Shown here: positions 15,655 to 22,558 of the stretch, in pieces
Numbering within the stretch: the stretch's first letter is position 1
Layout of the letters: the number at the start of each line of letters is the position of its first letter
Assembly (NCBI GenBank): GCA_016191985.1
Contig: JACPVB010000183.1
Coordinates: 1 to 22,751 of the forward strand
DNA length: 22,751 bases
Source of the DNA: Chloroflexota bacterium
Lineage (GTDB): Bacteria > Chloroflexota > Anaerolineae > Anaerolineales > Villigracilaceae
Reading direction: 5' to 3'
Made by a program: the position numbers and the translations under genes
Notes under the pieces: generated by a model
The model's input: the letters and a program-made list of their open reading frames with translations, nothing else
Database searches by the model: none
Told to the model about the DNA's origin: nothing

Positions 15655-17568
15655 TTAGCGGATGAACAACTGGACGTCAATGTGTTCCCAGGTGCCGCCA
15701 GCTTCGACGTAGGTAACGATATCACCCGCATCAGCAGCAGCTTTTAAGGTCTCGGAAAGACCAGCCAAGGTGGTTGAATCCAGGATGTCAACTTCACCGC
15801 TGAGGAGCAAACCTTCAGCGCTTTCAGGTGTAATGATCTGGATGACCAGGTTCGGGGAAGCAGGAGCGCCGCCGACCCAATTTTCATTGGCGGCAAAGAC
15901 CAACTTCTCGCCCTTGACCCATTCGACGAGCTTGTAAGGACCGTAGGAAAGAGGCTTCTCGGCAACTTCGGGGAGGGTCGCCCATTCAGCAGCGGGGACA
16001 TCAGCCAAAGTGCGGCCATCAGCAACAACCTGGTGGGCAGGATACAGACCCCAAACAGGAACGAAGTATAGCGGGTCTTGAACGCCGGGGATCCAGGTCT
16101 GGACGTAACCAACAGCATCGGCAAGGAATTCGGTGCTGGCGGTCTTTTCACAGACGATGAAGGAGGTCGCGCCGGATTCGGGATCGCAGGAGATCTTCTT
16201 GTTCAATTCGAGGTCAGCGCTGGAGACGGCTGTGCCATCTTCCCAGGTGAGGCCGTCGATAATTTCGAAGCGGGAGACCAATTGCTTCATCATGACCGGG
16301 TCGCCGGTAAATTCAACGCGTTCGCCAGCGGCGTTGTTAACGAATACGCCAGCGGCGAGTTCAACAACGTTTCCGTCAGCATCAACAACCATCGTGCCCG
16401 CGGAAACCTCAACATCGTTATTGGTGGTGCCACCATTTTCGAGTGTCGGGAGTTCCTTGACCAGGGTGGCCTTGAAGTCGTAATTCAAGTGAGTTTCCTG
16501 GGCAGGGCGGACGATCTGGTAAGCAATGTTAGCAACGAAAGCATCTTCAACCAGGGTGAAGAGAGAAGCGGGTTCCTGGGTGAAACCGACGATGACAGTG
16601 TCTGAACCAGTCTTGGCCCATTCCTGAACGTTGTAGTTGTAATATTCCTGTCCAGGAGCGGGAGCGAAACCGGTTATGTCAGAGGAGGTAGCGAAGGTCT
16701 CGGTGCGGTTGAAGAGCGGAATGCTCGGAACATCCTTGGTGAATTCCTGTTGGACAATGGTGTAAGCAGCAATGCGGTCATCCTTGATAAGGGTGTTGTT
16801 CGCCACCTTAATGTTGGAGCTGGCGAGCTCGTTACACCAACCCATCGCATTCTGACCAGCCCAACCATTTTCAGGAAGCGGGATCTGATCACAGGCATAC
16901 AGGGTCTGACCACCGGGATCAGCCTGTCCAACCCATGCGAACGCGCCCAATTCATAGTCGCGGCGGGCGATACCAGTGGTATCACCGAACCACCAAGAGG
17001 CGGGAGCGTGCAGGCGGATGATCTGAACACCGCACTCAGCCATCTGAGCTTCCCAAATGGCAGCCCAAGTCTGGCGGAATGCAGCGGAGGTGGTTGTGAA
17101 CTTCAGGGAGAGTTGTTCACCAGCGGCGTTGGTACGGAAGTCCGCGCCTTCGGCCAAAGTCCAACCAGCTTCGTCAAGCAAAGCAGCGCCCTTGGCCGCA
17201 TCGAATTCGTAAACGGTTACGTTTTCATCGCCAGCGTAAGCCCAGTGAGCGCGCGGGATGAAGGTGTTCATGACCAGGGAAGCCTGTTCTTCTTCAGTGA
17301 GAAGAGGATACACAGACTTGATCAAGTCAGCTTTGTTGGTGCAGTAGGAGAGAGCCTGGCGCACGCGGAGATCGCCCAAAATCGGGTGAGGTGTGGTGAA
17401 AGAAGCCTGCTCAGCAGGAGCTTCAGTCGCGGCGGGAGCTTCGGTCATGGCAGGTTCAGTCGCGGCGGGAGCTTCAGTCGCAACGGGGGCCGGGGTACCG
17501 CAAGCAGTGAGGATCATGCTGGCGATGACCAACAAACCCATAACAAAGAACAAACGGTTTCGTAACAT
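15655..17568 (-). CDS. Peptide-type ABC solute-binding lipoprotein, apparently circularly permuted
   Basis: This 637-aa lipoprotein is the binding protein of the opp operon. A signal peptide ends at 'LTAC' (Cys23), followed by a linker of Ala-Thr-Glu-Ala-Pro repeats to about residue 54. Then comes what is normally the second half of the SBP_bac_5 fold: 'LRVRQALSYCTNKADLI' (67-83), 'ALLDEAGW', 'MAECGVQIIRL' and 'VPSIPLFNR' (280-288). After about residue 321 comes what is normally the first half: 'VGFTQEPASLF', 'LPTLENG', 'LTWEDGTAVSSAD' (440-452), 'SYGPYKLVEW' (541-550), 'VDILDST' and finally 'GTWEHIDVQLF', where the stop lies. The frame is continuous and the start has a strong GGAGGAG. See findings for the block match to the paralogue at 9097-11025. 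Confidence 0.9.
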   Translation of the reverse strand: MLRNRLFFVMGLLVIASMILTACGTPAPVATEAPAATEPAMTEAPAATEAPAEQASFTTPHPILGDLRVRQALSYCTNKADLIKSVYPLLTEEEQASLVMNTFIPRAHWAYAGDENVTVYEFDAAKGAALLDEAGWTLAEGADFRTNAAGEQLSLKFTTTSAAFRQTWAAIWEAQMAECGVQIIRLHAPASWWFGDTTGIARRDYELGAFAWVGQADPGGQTLYACDQIPLPENGWAGQNAMGWCNELASSNIKVANNTLIKDDRIAAYTIVQQEFTKDVPSIPLFNRTETFATSSDITGFAPAPGQEYYNYNVQEWAKTGSDTVIVGFTQEPASLFTLVEDAFVANIAYQIVRPAQETHLNYDFKATLVKELPTLENGGTTNNDVEVSAGTMVVDADGNVVELAAGVFVNNAAGERVEFTGDPVMMKQLVSRFEIIDGLTWEDGTAVSSADLELNKKISCDPESGATSFIVCEKTASTEFLADAVGYVQTWIPGVQDPLYFVPVWGLYPAHQVVADGRTLADVPAAEWATLPEVAEKPLSYGPYKLVEWVKGEKLVFAANENWVGGAPASPNLVIQIITPESAEGLLLSGEVDILDSTTLAGLSETLKAAADAGDIVTYVEAGGTWEHIDVQLFIR

Positions 17569-17711
17569 GGTTTTTTTCTCCTCCAAAGAAGAAAATATAA
17601 GGGGTTGATTTTTGGGACACAATTAAACTTGCGGTTTATCTATATCTCCTGCCGTACCACCTCCTTTATCACAACTTAAAAGGAATCCTCAAACCAAAAC
17701 AAGCAAATCAG

Positions 17712-17741
17712 ATTATACCTAACTCCTTAGGTATACGTCAA
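17712..17741 (-). promoter_or_regulatory. opp operon promoter with palindrome in the spacer
   Basis: On the minus strand TTGACG (17741-17736) and TATAAT (17717-17712) are 18 bases apart. The spacer and part of the -10 are covered by a perfect 9-bp inverted repeat, TATACCTAA (17714-17722) and TTAGGTATA (17727-17735), around a 4-base centre. A protein bound there would block RNA polymerase, or if it twisted the spacer could activate. Confidence 0.8.
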
Positions 17742-17977
17742 CGCTTGCTCCTCCAGTATAAGATGTGTAGTCACTTTTTTCATAGCAAATACTACGAATC
17801 AAGGCTAAAAACCCTACTGGAGAACTGTTTTTACCGCAGTTTTCATGACATTTTTTTCTGAAAATTAGTGACAAGATAGTGACCTGTTGAACACCCCGCC
17901 TCGCTCCTAACCGACAATTGATCCAACCAGTCAGACAGTTCTCTCCCCTTTTCATCAGAGCAAAACGCCTGCCATCG

Positions 17978-18006
17978 TTGACAAGCCATACTTCCTACCA
18001 TAGAAT
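17978..18006 (+). promoter_or_regulatory. mscL promoter
   Basis: TTGACA (17978-17983), a 17-base spacer and TAGAAT (18001-18006) form a strong sigma-70 type promoter. The predicted start near 18013 leaves a 23-base leader containing the AGGAGA ribosome site (18024-18029). Confidence 0.8.
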
Positions 18007-18035
18007 AAAAAAAACAAAACACCAGGAGAACCATC

Positions 18036-18434
18036 ATGTTCAAGGAATTCAAGGAATTTGTCATGCGCGGCAACGTGTTGGACATGGCTATCGGCGTCAT
18101 CGTTGGCGGCGCATTCGGCAAGATCGTCGGCTCCCTCGTCAACGACATCCTTATGCCAGTGGTGGGGTTGGCCATGGGCGGCATCAACTTTAGTGAGCTA
18201 TCCTTTTCAGTCGGTTCGGCGGTCATTAAGTGGGGCGCATTTATTCAATCGATCATTGACTTCCTTATCATCGCCCTCGTCATCTTCATCATCGTCAAAA
18301 CCGCAAACGCCGCCAGAAAACAACCTGCCCCCGCTCCGGCCGCAGAACCCACCACGAAGGAATGCCCGCACTGCTTCAGCGTCATTTCCATTAAAGCAAC
18401 CCGCTGCCCGAACTGCACTTCTGAGTTAAAGTAA
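18036..18434 (+). CDS. mscL: Large-conductance mechanosensitive channel with C-terminal zinc ribbon
   Basis: MscL is the pentameric emergency valve that opens under membrane tension in osmotic downshock. The 132-aa protein opens with the amphipathic 'FKEFKEFVMRGNVLDMAIGVIVGGAFGKIV', carrying the family signature and the Gly-rich pore helix (shown as a landmark, residues 2-31). The periplasmic loop is short, and helix 2 is 'SIIDFLIIALVIFIIVKT'. In place of the usual cytoplasmic helical bundle, a Pro/Ala linker leads to a CxxC...CxxC zinc ribbon (Cys110, 113, 124, 127). That extension is known in some cyanobacterial and Chloroflexota homologues; its role is unclear. The start has AGGAGA seven bases upstream and its own promoter. 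Confidence 0.95.
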   Translation: MFKEFKEFVMRGNVLDMAIGVIVGGAFGKIVGSLVNDILMPVVGLAMGGINFSELSFSVGSAVIKWGAFIQSIIDFLIIALVIFIIVKTANAARKQPAPAPAAEPTTKECPHCFSVISIKATRCPNCTSELK

Positions 18435-18445
18435 AACGTACGCAG

Positions 18446-18463
18446 GTACACAGGTAAACAAGT
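18446..18463 (+). repeat. GTA-ACA repeat after the mscL stop
   Basis: GTACACAGGTAAACAAGT lies just after the mscL stop, in the same sense relative to the gene as the 15/18 matching copy after cdd (5769-5786, minus strand). Confidence 0.55.
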
Positions 18464-18499
18464 CCCGCAGGGCTGCGATTTTCTCGAAGCCTGCGGGAC
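18462..18499. repeat. Hairpin between mscL and uvrD
   Basis: GTCCCGCAGG (18462-18471) and CCTGCGGGAC (18490-18499) form a perfect 10-bp stem with an 18-base loop. A pyrimidine-rich stretch follows rather than a pure T-tract. It may end the mscL transcript weakly or be a dispersed palindromic repeat. Confidence 0.65.
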
Positions 18500-18556
18500 A
18501 ACCATTCTTTCTTCTTTCATCTTCCCACTTCCAACTTTCCACACTCCACACCTCAC

Positions 18557-21500
18557 ATGAATTTTCTCGATAAACTTAACCCACAACAAAAAAGCGCTGT
18601 CACAGCGGCGGATGGACCCGTTTTGGTCGTAGCAGGCCCGGGGTCCGGAAAGACGCGGGTGCTTACTCAGCGCATCGCCTACCTCATCGCGTCCGAGGGA
18701 GTCCGCCCGTGGCAAATCCTCGCGGTGACCTTCACCAACAAAGCCGCCAAGGAAATGGACGCGCGCGTCAAAGCCATGCTCAACGAACAGGCTACGGAAG
18801 GCATCATGCTTGGCACCTTCCACTCGATTTGTGCGCGGATTTTACGGCGCGAGGCCGAGCACCTGCCGCTTGAATCTAATTTTGTGATTTTCGATTCCGA
18901 CGACCAGGAAAGAATCGTCAAAACCATTATTCGCGAATTTAATTTAAATGAAAAGCTGTATCGCGCCTCCAGTGTGCACGCCTCCATTTCACGCGCAAAG
19001 AACGAACTCATTCTTGCGGACGATTACCCCATAAACACCTACCGCGACGAAGTGGTGAAACGAGTTTACACAGAATATCAAAAGCGACTCATTGCCAGCA
19101 ACGCCGTGGACTTCGACGACATCCTCGTTTACACCGCGCGTTTACTGGAAGATGTCCCCGCCGTGCGCGACAAGTATGCCCAACGCTTTCGCCACGTGCT
19201 CGTGGATGAATTTCAAGATACCAACCTCGCGCAATACGCTTTGGTAAAACATCTCGCTTCGTATCATAAAAATATCTTTTGCGTCGGGGATCCCGATCAA
19301 TGTTTTCCGTCCGGAACAAAGATTCAAACGCCTCGTGGAGAAAAGAAAATTGAAGAGATAAAAAAGGGCGATGAAGTAATCGCCGCCAGTGGACGCGGTT
19401 CCACGATGACTTCGCGCGTCTCACATGCAGGCAAACGCGCCTTCAAAGGAAATCTTGTAAAAGCAACCACCCGCAGCGGACAGGTTATCAAAGCCACACC
19501 AAACCATATTGTCTTTGCAAGGCTCGGAATGAACCCCGGCTGGCATTATGTCTACCTGATGTATCGCAAAGACAAAGGCTATCGTGTTGGAATCGCATCC
19601 CACGCCCGCAGTGATGGCAGCGCGCTAAAAGTAGGGCTGCAAGTGCGAAGCAACCAGGAAAACGCAACAAAGATGTGGGTTCTAAAAGTTTGCACAAACC
19701 GCAACGAGGCTCACTATTGGGAATCATATTATTCAACCGCCTACGGAATCCCCACAACCGTCTTCCACGTGCGCGGACGAAGAATGCGCATGTCGCAGGA
19801 ATATATAGATAAATTATTCAATGAAATAGACACGGACACAAAAGCCAATTATTTATTAACTGACCTCGGCATGGACTTGAAATATCCGCACTACACGCCG
19901 CAGGGCACATCCCGAAACATTGTCAACCTGCGCTACTTTGGGGATGGGCGCATCACAGAAGAATCCCCCTGGCACGCTCACCGCGTGGACTTGTGGAGCA
20001 GTGATCTACAACTCGCTCAACAACTAAAAGCGCTTGGCTACAATCCACGCATCAGAAGCAGGGATAACTGGCGTGTGGGTGTCAATCGCCTGCAATATGA
20101 TGATATTCAAGAGGTCGCTCAAAAACTCAGCGAAGCTGCCAATGACACAGAAATTGTCGTAGGCGCATTCCTTGTAGACAAAGGCAATTCACCGCTCGCG
20201 CAAAAATTTAATCTCATGCCTATCAGTCACCTTCATCCATCCATGATCGTTGCCATCGAAAAGGATGGAAAAATCGTTGAAGATGAGATTGTTGAAGTTA
20301 CGAGCGAGGCATATCAAGGGGTAGTTTATGACTTTGAAGTGAAAAATCTACATAACTATGTTGCCAATGGAATGGTTGTCCACAATTCCGTGTACGGTTG
20401 GCGCGGCGCTGACTATCGCAACATCCAACGCTTTGAACAGGATTTCCCCGATGCGCGCGTGGTTCTGCTCGAACAAAATTACCGCTCGCATCAAAACATC
20501 CTCGATGCCGCCATGGGCGTGATTGACCGCGCGCACAACCGCCGCAAGAAAAAACTTTTCACCGACCGTGGTATCGGCGAGAAAATTTTCTTCTACGAAG
20601 CGCGTGACGATTACGGCGAAGCCTCCTTTGTGGTGGACACCATTGCACAGCTCGTGGCATCGGGCGACTTCGAGCCGCGTGACTGCGCCGTGATGTACCG
20701 CACCAATGCCATGTCCCGTTTAATTGAAGAAGCCTTTTTGCAGGCGCGGCTTCCGTACCGTTTGGTAGGCGCGCAAAGATTCTACGGACGTCGCGAAGTC
20801 AAGGATGCCATTGCGTTCATGCGCCTCGTCCACAACCCCGCCGATGAGGCCAGCCTCGACCGCATCATTAACGTCCCGCCGCGCGGCATCGGTGAAAAGA
20901 CTCTCACCACACTGCATATGATCGCGCGCCAAAACGAAACTTCACCCGCGGCTATTTTGCTCGACCTTGCGCGCGGCGCGGAATCACCATTTTATAAATC
21001 CTTCACAGGCCGCGCCGCCGTCCCCTTGGCAGACTTTGGCGGCATGTTGGCAAACTGGCGCGCACTCGCTACGGCACGCACCATCCCTGAACTCTTCGAT
21101 CAAATTTTGAAAGATATCAATTACAAGGAATACATCGTCGAAGACGACAGCGAAGAAAGCGCAGACCGCTGGGAAAACGTGCAAGAGTTAAAACGCCTCG
21201 CCATGGAATATTCCACCCGCACCATGGATGAGTTCCTTGAAAACATCGCGCTCATCGCCGATCAGGATACCATCACCGACAACAACGCCCCCACCCTGCT
21301 CACGCTCCACGCCGCCAAGGGGCTTGAGTTTGGCGCGGTCTTCATCGTCGGCCTCGACGATGGCATCATTCCACACAGCCGCTCCTTCGATGAACCCGAA
21401 CAAATGGAAGAAGAGCGCCGCCTCTTTTACGTCGGCATCACACGCGCAAAGGACAAGCTTTATCTGCTCCGCGCCATTCAACGTGGCGGACGCGGCATGG

Positions 21501-21829
21501 CCGAAGAAACCTATCCATCGCGTTTTATGGATGATATTCCCGAAGCCCTGCTCGTTGGAAAAACCCGCACCGGACGCGCCCCAACATCTCGCGCAAATAA
21601 CTGGTCGCTTCCCACTAAGTCGACACCCTTCGATCACACTCAGGGCAAGTCTGTTCCTGTTGCTGCAAGCAAATACCACGCTGGGACACGCATCAAGCAC
21701 GCCATGTGGGGCGAAGGCATCGTCCTCAGCAGCCGCCTGCAAGACGGCGACGAGATCGTGGATGTGGTGTTTGAATCTGTTGGAATCAAAAGGCTCGCCG
21801 CAAGTTTAGCGAATTTGACGATTATATAA
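18557..21829 (+). CDS. uvrD: UvrD/PcrA-type ATP-dependent DNA helicase precursor with intein
   Basis: Superfamily 1A 3'-5' helicase for nucleotide-excision and mismatch repair and for clearing replication blocks. The precursor is 1090 aa; removing the 362-aa intein leaves 728 aa, normal for UvrD/PcrA. Motifs in order: Q motif 'LNPQQKSAV' (7-15), Walker A 'AGPGSGKT' (26-33), Ia 'TFTNKAA' (58-64), motif II 'VDEFQDTN' (216-223), then 'VGDPDQ' interrupted by the intein and resuming 'SVYGWRGADYRNI' (motif III), motif IV 'EQNYRSHQNIL', V 'TLHAAKGLEF' (about 916) and VI 'RRLFYVGITRAKD' (about 953). The C-terminal PcrA-type domain 'IKHAMWGEGIVL' is present. No Shine-Dalgarno site precedes the ATG; a pyrimidine-rich tract does. 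Without splicing the active site would be broken. Confidence 0.95.
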   Translation: MNFLDKLNPQQKSAVTAADGPVLVVAGPGSGKTRVLTQRIAYLIASEGVRPWQILAVTFTNKAAKEMDARVKAMLNEQATEGIMLGTFHSICARILRREAEHLPLESNFVIFDSDDQERIVKTIIREFNLNEKLYRASSVHASISRAKNELILADDYPINTYRDEVVKRVYTEYQKRLIASNAVDFDDILVYTARLLEDVPAVRDKYAQRFRHVLVDEFQDTNLAQYALVKHLASYHKNIFCVGDPDQCFPSGTKIQTPRGEKKIEEIKKGDEVIAASGRGSTMTSRVSHAGKRAFKGNLVKATTRSGQVIKATPNHIVFARLGMNPGWHYVYLMYRKDKGYRVGIASHARSDGSALKVGLQVRSNQENATKMWVLKVCTNRNEAHYWESYYSTAYGIPTTVFHVRGRRMRMSQEYIDKLFNEIDTDTKANYLLTDLGMDLKYPHYTPQGTSRNIVNLRYFGDGRITEESPWHAHRVDLWSSDLQLAQQLKALGYNPRIRSRDNWRVGVNRLQYDDIQEVAQKLSEAANDTEIVVGAFLVDKGNSPLAQKFNLMPISHLHPSMIVAIEKDGKIVEDEIVEVTSEAYQGVVYDFEVKNLHNYVANGMVVHNSVYGWRGADYRNIQRFEQDFPDARVVLLEQNYRSHQNILDAAMGVIDRAHNRRKKKLFTDRGIGEKIFFYEARDDYGEASFVVDTIAQLVASGDFEPRDCAVMYRTNAMSRLIEEAFLQARLPYRLVGAQRFYGRREVKDAIAFMRLVHNPADEASLDRIINVPPRGIGEKTLTTLHMIARQNETSPAAILLDLARGAESPFYKSFTGRAAVPLADFGGMLANWRALATARTIPELFDQILKDINYKEYIVEDDSEESADRWENVQELKRLAMEYSTRTMDEFLENIALIADQDTITDNNAPTLLTLHAAKGLEFGAVFIVGLDDGIIPHSRSFDEPEQMEEERRLFYVGITRAKDKLYLLRAIQRGGRGMAEETYPSRFMDDIPEALLVGKTRTGRAPTSRANNWSLPTKSTPFDHTQGKSVPVAASKYHAGTRIKHAMWGEGIVLSSRLQDGDEIVDVVFESVGIKRLAASLANLTII
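19301..20386 (+). mobile_element. Intein in the UvrD helicase, inserted at motif III
   Basis: This 362-residue in-frame insertion (precursor residues 249-610) splits the conserved GDPDQ-SVYGWRG. It has all splicing blocks: Cys1 with 'CFPSGTKIQTPRGEKKIEEI' (block A), 'TPNHIVF' (block B, about 66-72), 'VYDFEVKNLHNYVANG' (block F) and 'MVVHN' (block G) with penultimate His, terminal Asn and Ser at +1. These are the residues a class 1 intein needs, so it should self-splice. Between blocks B and F lie about 270 residues with no LAGLIDADG motif; residues 82-151 resemble a GIY-YIG nuclease (see findings). The stretch looks more A+T-rich than the flanking helicase by eye. Confidence 0.95.
21626..21645. 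repeat. CCCTTCGA-TCAGGG type palindromic repeat inside uvrD
   Basis: CCCTTCGATCACACTCAGGG lies in frame in the linker before the C-terminal domain and encodes Pro-Phe-Asp-His-Thr-Gln-Gly. On the other strand it has the form CCCTGAG...TCGAAGGG, a dispersed repeat pattern common in many bacterial genomes. Confidence 0.6.
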
Positions 21830-21833
21830 ATAA

Positions 21834-21933
21834 GTGCTCCAGCCGCCGTCCCGGCGGCGTATCTCAGCCCAAATCCTTCGCCGAGGACGGCGAAAGGAGC
21901 ACACCTGCTCACAGCGCCGTCCTCGGCGCGGCG
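21834..21933. repeat. REP palindromes upstream of the RAYT gene
   Basis: Three GC-rich hairpins: GCCGCCG/CGGCGGC (21842-21858, loop TCC), TTCGCCG/CGGCGAA (21877-21894, loop AGGA) and GCGCCG/CGGCGC (21914-21929, loop TCCT). The first two are enclosed by an inverted repeat GTGCTCC (21834-21840) and GGAGCAC (21896-21902), giving a BIME-like pair. The 29 bases at 21905-21933 recur after the transposase gene with one base deleted. Confidence 0.88.
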
Positions 21934-21951
21934 AAACAGGGAAAAAACTCA

Positions 21952-22530
21952 ATGACATTCAACTCTTTCCACGATCCAGCGCATTTATATTTTGTCACTG
22001 CTTCCATCATTGAATGGAAACATCTATTCAAGAATCCCAAATATGTAAAAATCATATTAGACTCATTGGCGTGGATGCAAAAGCAAAAACGAATTTTGTT
22101 GTTCGCGTTTGTCATTATGCCATCCCATCTTCATGCAATTCTCAAACCTGAAAACGAAACAATTTCAAACATTCTTCAACAGTTTGGCTCTTTTACTGCC
22201 CACGAAATCCTGAAAGAATTGAAGTTAGACAAACAACAGAACTCACTCAAAGCCTTCAAGGAACACAAACGCGACGACAGACACGAACATAGCATCTGGC
22301 AGGATATTCAGGCAAAGAATATTTATTCGGAAGATGTCCTCTGGCAAAAAATGGAATATACTCACCAGAACCCTATTGCAAAGGATTGGAATTTGGCGGA
22401 AGATAGAGCAGATTACATTTACTCCAGCGCAAGGTATTATGATTACAAGCAAAAACCAATCATCGAAATTACTGATATAAACGAATGGCTGGCTTCGACA
22501 CCTCCGCCGAGGACGGCGGAGGGAGCATGA
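21952..22530 (+). CDS. REP-associated tyrosine transposase (IS200-like TnpA, RAYT)
   Basis: This 192-aa Y1-type HUH nuclease is of the family that nicks REP palindromes and is thought to spread them. The HUH metal site is in 'VIMPSHLHAIL' (His59, His61), and the likely nucleophile Tyr136 is in 'EYTHQNPIAKDW', followed by the family's 'YIYSSARYYD'. It lies between REP hairpins that share a long identical segment, as RAYT genes normally do. AGGGA about ten bases upstream may be the ribosome site. The last residues (about 183-192, Thr-Pro-Pro-Pro-Arg-Thr-Ala-Glu-Gly-Ala) are encoded by the downstream REP itself. It is intact and appears functional. Confidence 0.92.
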   Translation: MTFNSFHDPAHLYFVTASIIEWKHLFKNPKYVKIILDSLAWMQKQKRILLFAFVIMPSHLHAILKPENETISNILQQFGSFTAHEILKELKLDKQQNSLKAFKEHKRDDRHEHSIWQDIQAKNIYSEDVLWQKMEYTHQNPIAKDWNLAEDRADYIYSSARYYDYKQKPIIEITDINEWLASTPPPRTAEGA

Positions 22531-22558
22531 CTGCTCACAGCGCCGTCCCGGCGCGGCG
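22501..22558. repeat. REP palindromes at and after the RAYT stop
   Basis: Hairpin CCTCCGCCG/CGGCGGAGG (22501-22522, loop AGGA) is in the last codons of the transposase gene, and GCGCCG/CGGCGC (22540-22554, loop TCC) follows. The bases at 22531-22558 repeat 21905-21933 apart from one missing T. This is the same unit structure as upstream. Confidence 0.88.

Larger units (their letters stand above)
17569..18035. other. Divergent control region between opp operon and mscL
   Basis: This 467-base gene-free stretch holds the opp leader (about 137 bases, with AAAGGAGGTGGTACGGC near 17654-17670 on the minus strand), the opp promoter (17712-17741), an 8-bp inverted repeat CTCCAGTA (17751-17758) and TACTGGAG (17815-17822), a direct repeat TAGTGAC (17866-17872 and 17877-17883) and the mscL promoter (17978-18006). 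A 78-codon open frame on the minus strand (17719-17955) crosses the opp promoter and looks non-coding. The middle, about 17760-17960, otherwise shows nothing I can name. Confidence 0.6.

Noticed and set aside
17650..17680. Minus-strand GGTGGTACGGC in the opp leader resembling the T-box core of tRNA-sensing riboswitches
   Set aside because: The leader is only about 137 bases, I see no specifier stem or terminator/antiterminator pair, and the core is mismatched; AAAGGAGGT plus chance explains it better.
17714..17735. DtxR/IdeR-type iron box at the opp promoter
   Set aside because: The half-sites point the other way (CCTAA on the left, TTAGG on the right) and the spacing differs, so the resemblance is superficial.
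17719..17955. 78-codon open frame on the minus strand upstream of the opp operon
   Set aside because: It covers the opp promoter palindrome, has no ribosome site, and its residues look random.
19301..20386. LAGLIDADG or HNH homing nuclease in the intein
   Set aside because: I looked for both motifs between splicing blocks B and F and did not find them.
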